NCBI GenBank assembly: GCA_018389105.1 | Contig: JACATO010000980.1 | Coordinates: forward strand, 496,001-560,000 | Direction of reading: 5' to 3' | Length of the DNA: 64,000 nucleotides | Source: Nautilus pompilius | Lineage: Eukaryota > Mollusca > Cephalopoda > Nautilida > Nautilidae | Shown: piece after piece, positions 60,194-64,000 of the stretch | Position numbering within the stretch: position 1 is the first letter of the stretch | Layout: the number at the start of each line of letters is the position of its first letter | Position numbers and translations under genes: made by a program | Notes under the pieces: generated by a model | Database searches by the model: none | Told to the model about the DNA's origin: nothing | The model's input: only the letters and a program-made list of their open reading frames with translations

Positions 60194-62449
60194 CTTATTA
60201 ACCAAGATTTGGGACACACAGAATGCAAAAAAATTCACTTTATCTCTTCTCTACTGTAACACTACTTCAGTTGTCAACTAGAAAATTTTACTGGCTACAA
60301 CATTTTTTTGAAGTTATGAGCACTGAAGATATGTAACTATGCTATTTAAAAATTAATGTATTTGTATCAATACTGGCTTGGTTAAAAAAGAGGAAAAACC
60401 CAAAAAAATAAATAAGTCAAGTAGATTAATTATGTTCATATAAAATCATATGGTTGGGCCAAATAAATCAGAGGTAAGTGAACCAGAAGAAAATTTAAAC
60501 CTTAAATAACTAGTTCAATGAGTAGGGAAAAAATTTTATTTATTCATATGGAAAATATCAATTTTATTGGCTGTTCACAAAATAGTTTCATTTGCAATTC
60601 TCTTGACAAAAAAAAATCTTTGTATAAAAATTAAACTATGTGAAATAGCATTATTTTTCTTTTTCTATGAGAAAGCAAATAAGATCCCAGGTTTCTGATA
60701 CAGAATATCGCAAATAAGGCAACCTGCAGGCCAGGTCCACAATTCAAACCGTATCACCTTGGCCTTTAATATCTTTATCTTTTTTACGACTGAGAATAAA
60801 AGACTACCAATTCTAATTCGTCAACTACACTCATGGATATTCTCTCCAAACAAAAATCATATCTTTTTCATGCTTTACAGTCTTAGTTATACGCTAGCCT
60901 ATGTACCATTTCGCCAACTCATATTCAAGCAAACTACGCTGCTTCTACACAAACAATTCAGATTTTAAATCAGTACACGAAAAGTCAAACTCAAACGAGA
61001 AATAACTAAGGTTTGTATTGTAATGTGAACCACATGGAAAGCAACAAATCTGGCTGTTTCCATTGATGGCTAGGTGTGAACAGAAGCATTTTATTACCAT
61101 GGCATAAATTTTCCTTTATTTCTTGTCACTGGTAATAAAGCAGGTCTCACTACCCACTTAATAATGAAATTGAACCAGTTTAATTATATTATATTTTGAT
61201 AATGTAGATACATAAAAATAAACTTTAGGGTTATAAATGCTAGTATCTGTTAGCAAACTCACTTCAGGTTGCCAAAAGATTTACTGATGTTTTTCGAGTG
61301 ACAAAAATTTGTTTTCTCCTTGTGACGGACAAAAGATTAAACTAAGAGACTGCTATCTCCCTTACTGCTCGTGCCTTCTGCAATGAAAATAAAGTTTTCC
61401 CCTTAAGGCTCAAAGAGTATAGAATAAAAGTCTAAAGCTAGTAAAGTGAATCACAACAAGCATTTACATTTAACGGAAGTGACACAAGATAGTACTGATG
61501 ATAAAGATACCATTTGATGGTGGTCTATTCATAGCTCGATACAAGCAGCAGCACATGAGAGCCATGACTCCCACACTTCCTGGTGTAGCTACAAATTTCA
61601 AATCTTGCATCTGTTTTCATGGAATTTAATCTTTTATCCTAAAAAAGTTAATATTCTGGATAAATTTGTTTATCATCAAATGTTAGAATTGTCTAAATAT
61701 TTATTCATACAAGAATAAGATAATAACTTCAGTGTATTGAAAAAAGCCCACGTGTACTTACAGAATCAAAGTAAAACATCCAGAGCAATTGATATACACA
61801 TGGATAATTCTTAATGCTTGTAACAGTATTTAGCATTGTTCCATACTCTAATTATGCTTCTGTAAAAGCACAGCAACAATGCTATCCATTTTGAAACTTT
61901 GTTTCAGGATGCCACTCTCAGGTGCTAAAAGGCAGAAGTGCTATATAGAACAAGAGAGATTATTATCCATACAAAGAAAAGTATTATTTCTAAGTTAGGA
62001 GCTATGAAAAAAGAGAGAGAAAGTGAAGAACTACTACTAAAGTCTATTTAAAAAAGAAAAATTGCAGGAAAGAAAGAGAAAAGGTGAGGAAAGTGGTGAC
62101 TGATTGTCAGAAAAGAGAAAAACAATATTCGCCATTCAAAAATGTTATCGCTTTTGCTAAAGCAACTGCTGGAGAAAGACATGATAAATGCAGCTCTACC
62201 AAGTACTCTTAATGTAGAAGGGTAGTTTTCTGTAAGCTGTATGCAACAGGGTGTACTGAAGAAATACCTTCAAAATCATCAAGTACCATCCCTGAAAAGG
62301 TCAAATACTTTGAGTGATGAAACAATCAAAATAAAACAAGGGATTTCTCTCAGTGTGATGATGTAAGCAGAACTCAGAGAGAAAGGGTGCTACCAATGAG
62401 CAATCAGATGGCAGAACAAAACTTAAGTTCAAACAACATCTGACTGCCT
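60194..62449. other. AT-rich sequence, no gene confirmed
   Basis: A minus-strand candidate at about 61267-61322 has a good acceptor (CTTTTGTCCGTCACAAG), an open 18-codon frame (ENKF is avoided; the open frame reads EKTNFCHSKNISKSFGNL) and a GTGAGT donor. Its phase does not join the 60193 exon. Nothing else was supported. Confidence 0.35.
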
Positions 62450-62940
62450 CAAAAGGCTTCCACACAATGTCTGCCTTTGTAGATATAAAAACTTTATTGC
62501 TGCAATTGAGGCTATTCACAAAGCCATTCCAGATTTCCTGACACAATTTCCAGTGGGGACTGAGAGGTTCTTCTATGAACCAGCCACCAGAGATTGTTGA
62601 GTGAATGTGTTTGAAATGTAGAAATAGTCAAGGGTTTACTCACAAGTACCAGAATGTTCTACATGATTAAAATAATGCCTTGTGGTAAGTCCGGAAGAAT
62701 GATGGAGAAAATAAGCTGGAGAAAGGCACAACTAATGACCTAAAGAAGTAAATCCTTTCTTTCATCCCCCAGTTTCTCAAACATTGCTACATTAAGAGAC
62801 AACAAGCCACATCGCAAGAGGGAAAGATAAGCTGCTGCACTTGGGTCAGAAACTTTACCTGTATGGCTCAAGACAAAATTCTAAATGTGTATTAGAAGTA
62901 AAACCAAGTGAGCCTATTCACGGTAGCCCTCTGGCATTTT
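62450..62940 (+). pseudogene. Relic of a second uncharacterised repetitive animal protein family
   Basis: A plus-strand frame reads LPHNVCLCRYKNFIAAIEAI, HKAIPDFLTQFPVGTERFFY and EPATRDC before a stop near 62600. About 170 bases further on, FLKHCYIKRQQATSQEGK and VRNFTCMAQDKI follow near 62770-62880. I recall this order (CXYH-N----EAL, a Cys-rich block, then F--H-YIKRQQ and an acidic VQVDF-ENY segment before Q-E-Q-AHW) from multicopy predicted proteins of invertebrate genomes with no settled function. The acidic segment is lost here. It is probably mobile-element-derived; that is inference. Confidence 0.6.
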
Positions 62941-64000
62941 TCTTAGAATGAATACACTGATTGCTTTTGTGAGCAGGTTGCTAGAAGAATTACCAGAAGT
63001 TGTTTAAATTGTCATTTTGATCCAATTGCCCAATCTCTCAGTTTAAAAAAATGATGTATAATATCTCTCCCAACACGAGTAAAACACAATGAAAAAGTCA
63101 GCTGAATTTTTTCTTTTGGCAACTTATCTTGTTAAGTTCCCTGTTCATGGAACTGGCAGATTAGTGAACTAGCACCATATTTGGGGGGCAATCCTTGAAA
63201 TGAAGCCAGGTGGGATAAAGCACCTCCAAGATTTGCAAAGCCCACTATGTAAAAGTGGTAAATCAATAACAGCTTTTCTAGCAAGAAATCTCATGGCACA
63301 GAAAATGCTGATGCTGCTATCGAGAAAAGTTAATGGGTAAATATCAGGGTAAGGACCAAGCTGTTTACCAAGGAAAAGTGGTTATAGTCAAAGAAGTACG
63401 AAGTACAAAGTGTCTGTTCTGCCACCTGCTGGCAATAAGTAGAAGTGCCCAAATTCACAAAATGCTACTTATTACAGAAATGAACAGCTACTCTAAAAAT
63501 TGAATGTGACCACTTCAAATTTTCAGATAGCTTTCTTAGTTATCATTAATAGTAAATGAGGATACTTATAGCATATAATGACACCTGCTTGTTTTATATC
63601 TTTTACCTTTATAGGACCTAAATACAATTTCTAAACAAATCCAACTTCCTAGATTGTTTGCAGTTCAAGTATTGGCAGGTGTTCAAACACGTCTTCAGAC
63701 ATGATGACAGAGGCTGCAAACCACATGCAGCGCATGAGACCATTAGGGACAATAATACTCACACACATCAAAATGGCCAAAACAAAAAAAAAAAAAATCT
63801 GCCTAAATTCAAACTTTAATATTTAACTAAGTGATCAACATTTGACCTCCAAATGACAGTCACATTGTGTAAGTCCTCTAGCTGTCAACTGTTTAAATAT
63901 GGCCTAGAAATAAATATTCCAGATTTCCAGAGTCATTTTGAAAGATGGGTCAAGAAACAGATGAGTCCCTCCCATCATTAAAAAAAAGGTACTTTTAAAG
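62941..64000. other. AT-rich sequence, possible tail of the relic, no gene seen
   Basis: The relic may continue weakly to about 63340. The remainder has A-runs only. Confidence 0.35.

Noticed and set aside
61267..61322. Minus-strand exon-like segment with good acceptor and GTGAGT donor
   Set aside because: Its phase does not join the next candidate exon at 60193, and no other partner was found.
1..64000. Bacterial or phage features (operons, CRISPR arrays, riboswitches, rRNA, intact tRNAs)
   Set aside because: Coding density, composition and repeats are eukaryotic. No regularly spaced repeats with unique spacers and no intact tRNA cloverleaf were seen; the only tRNA-like sequence is the SINE head.

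Overview
This is an AT-rich, intron- or intergene-like stretch of an animal nuclear genome. There are no dense ORFs, no operons and no ribosome-binding-site logic. The content is decayed DNA transposons, tandem repeats, homopolymer runs and a single CpG-rich promoter-like island. The transposon set (DD34D mariner, Tc1, pogo with a CENP-B-type DNA-binding domain, hAT, a tRNA-Glu-derived SINE, and relics of two uncharacterised repetitive protein families) fits a metazoan. It does not settle the phylum: chelicerate, cephalopod or a non-mammalian vertebrate all remain possible.

Layout. 0-6.8 kb: mostly unique AT-rich DNA with one degenerate DDE transposon and a weak candidate terminal exon. 6.85-8.07 kb: a nearly full-length mariner with TA duplications and a broken transposase. 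10.7-12.13 kb: a GC-rich ~78-bp minisatellite with a 7-monomer higher-order structure, abutting a CpG-rich island (12.13-13.04 kb). Inside the island lies a minus-strand first coding exon: an ATG in a YY1-like context, 26 codons, then a consensus GT donor. The minisatellite would then sit in intron 1 of that gene, which runs toward coordinate 1. 15.02-17.22 kb: a pogo element with both inverted repeats and TA duplications. 20.8-25.2 kb: a Tc1 deletion derivative, a SINE, a second Tc1 relic and a relic of an uncharacterised protein family. 26.4-34.3 kb: a Tigger-like fragment, a second copy of the DDE repeat and an hAT transposase relic. 46.3-47.8 kb: two short non-autonomous hAT-type elements, each flanked by a perfect 8-bp target duplication. 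53.5-60.2 kb: two, perhaps three, phase-compatible minus-strand exons that would encode the membrane-spanning C-terminus and acidic tail of an unidentified protein. Their introns hold another hAT relic and a second mariner relic. 62.4-63.0 kb: a relic of a second uncharacterised repetitive family.

No intact, recognisable host gene is present. The host-gene evidence is a set of splice-bounded candidate exons whose identity I could not establish. The best supported are the 12.7-kb first exon and the 53.5/57.9-kb pair. All transposase reading frames I could follow are interrupted, so nothing here looks autonomously active.
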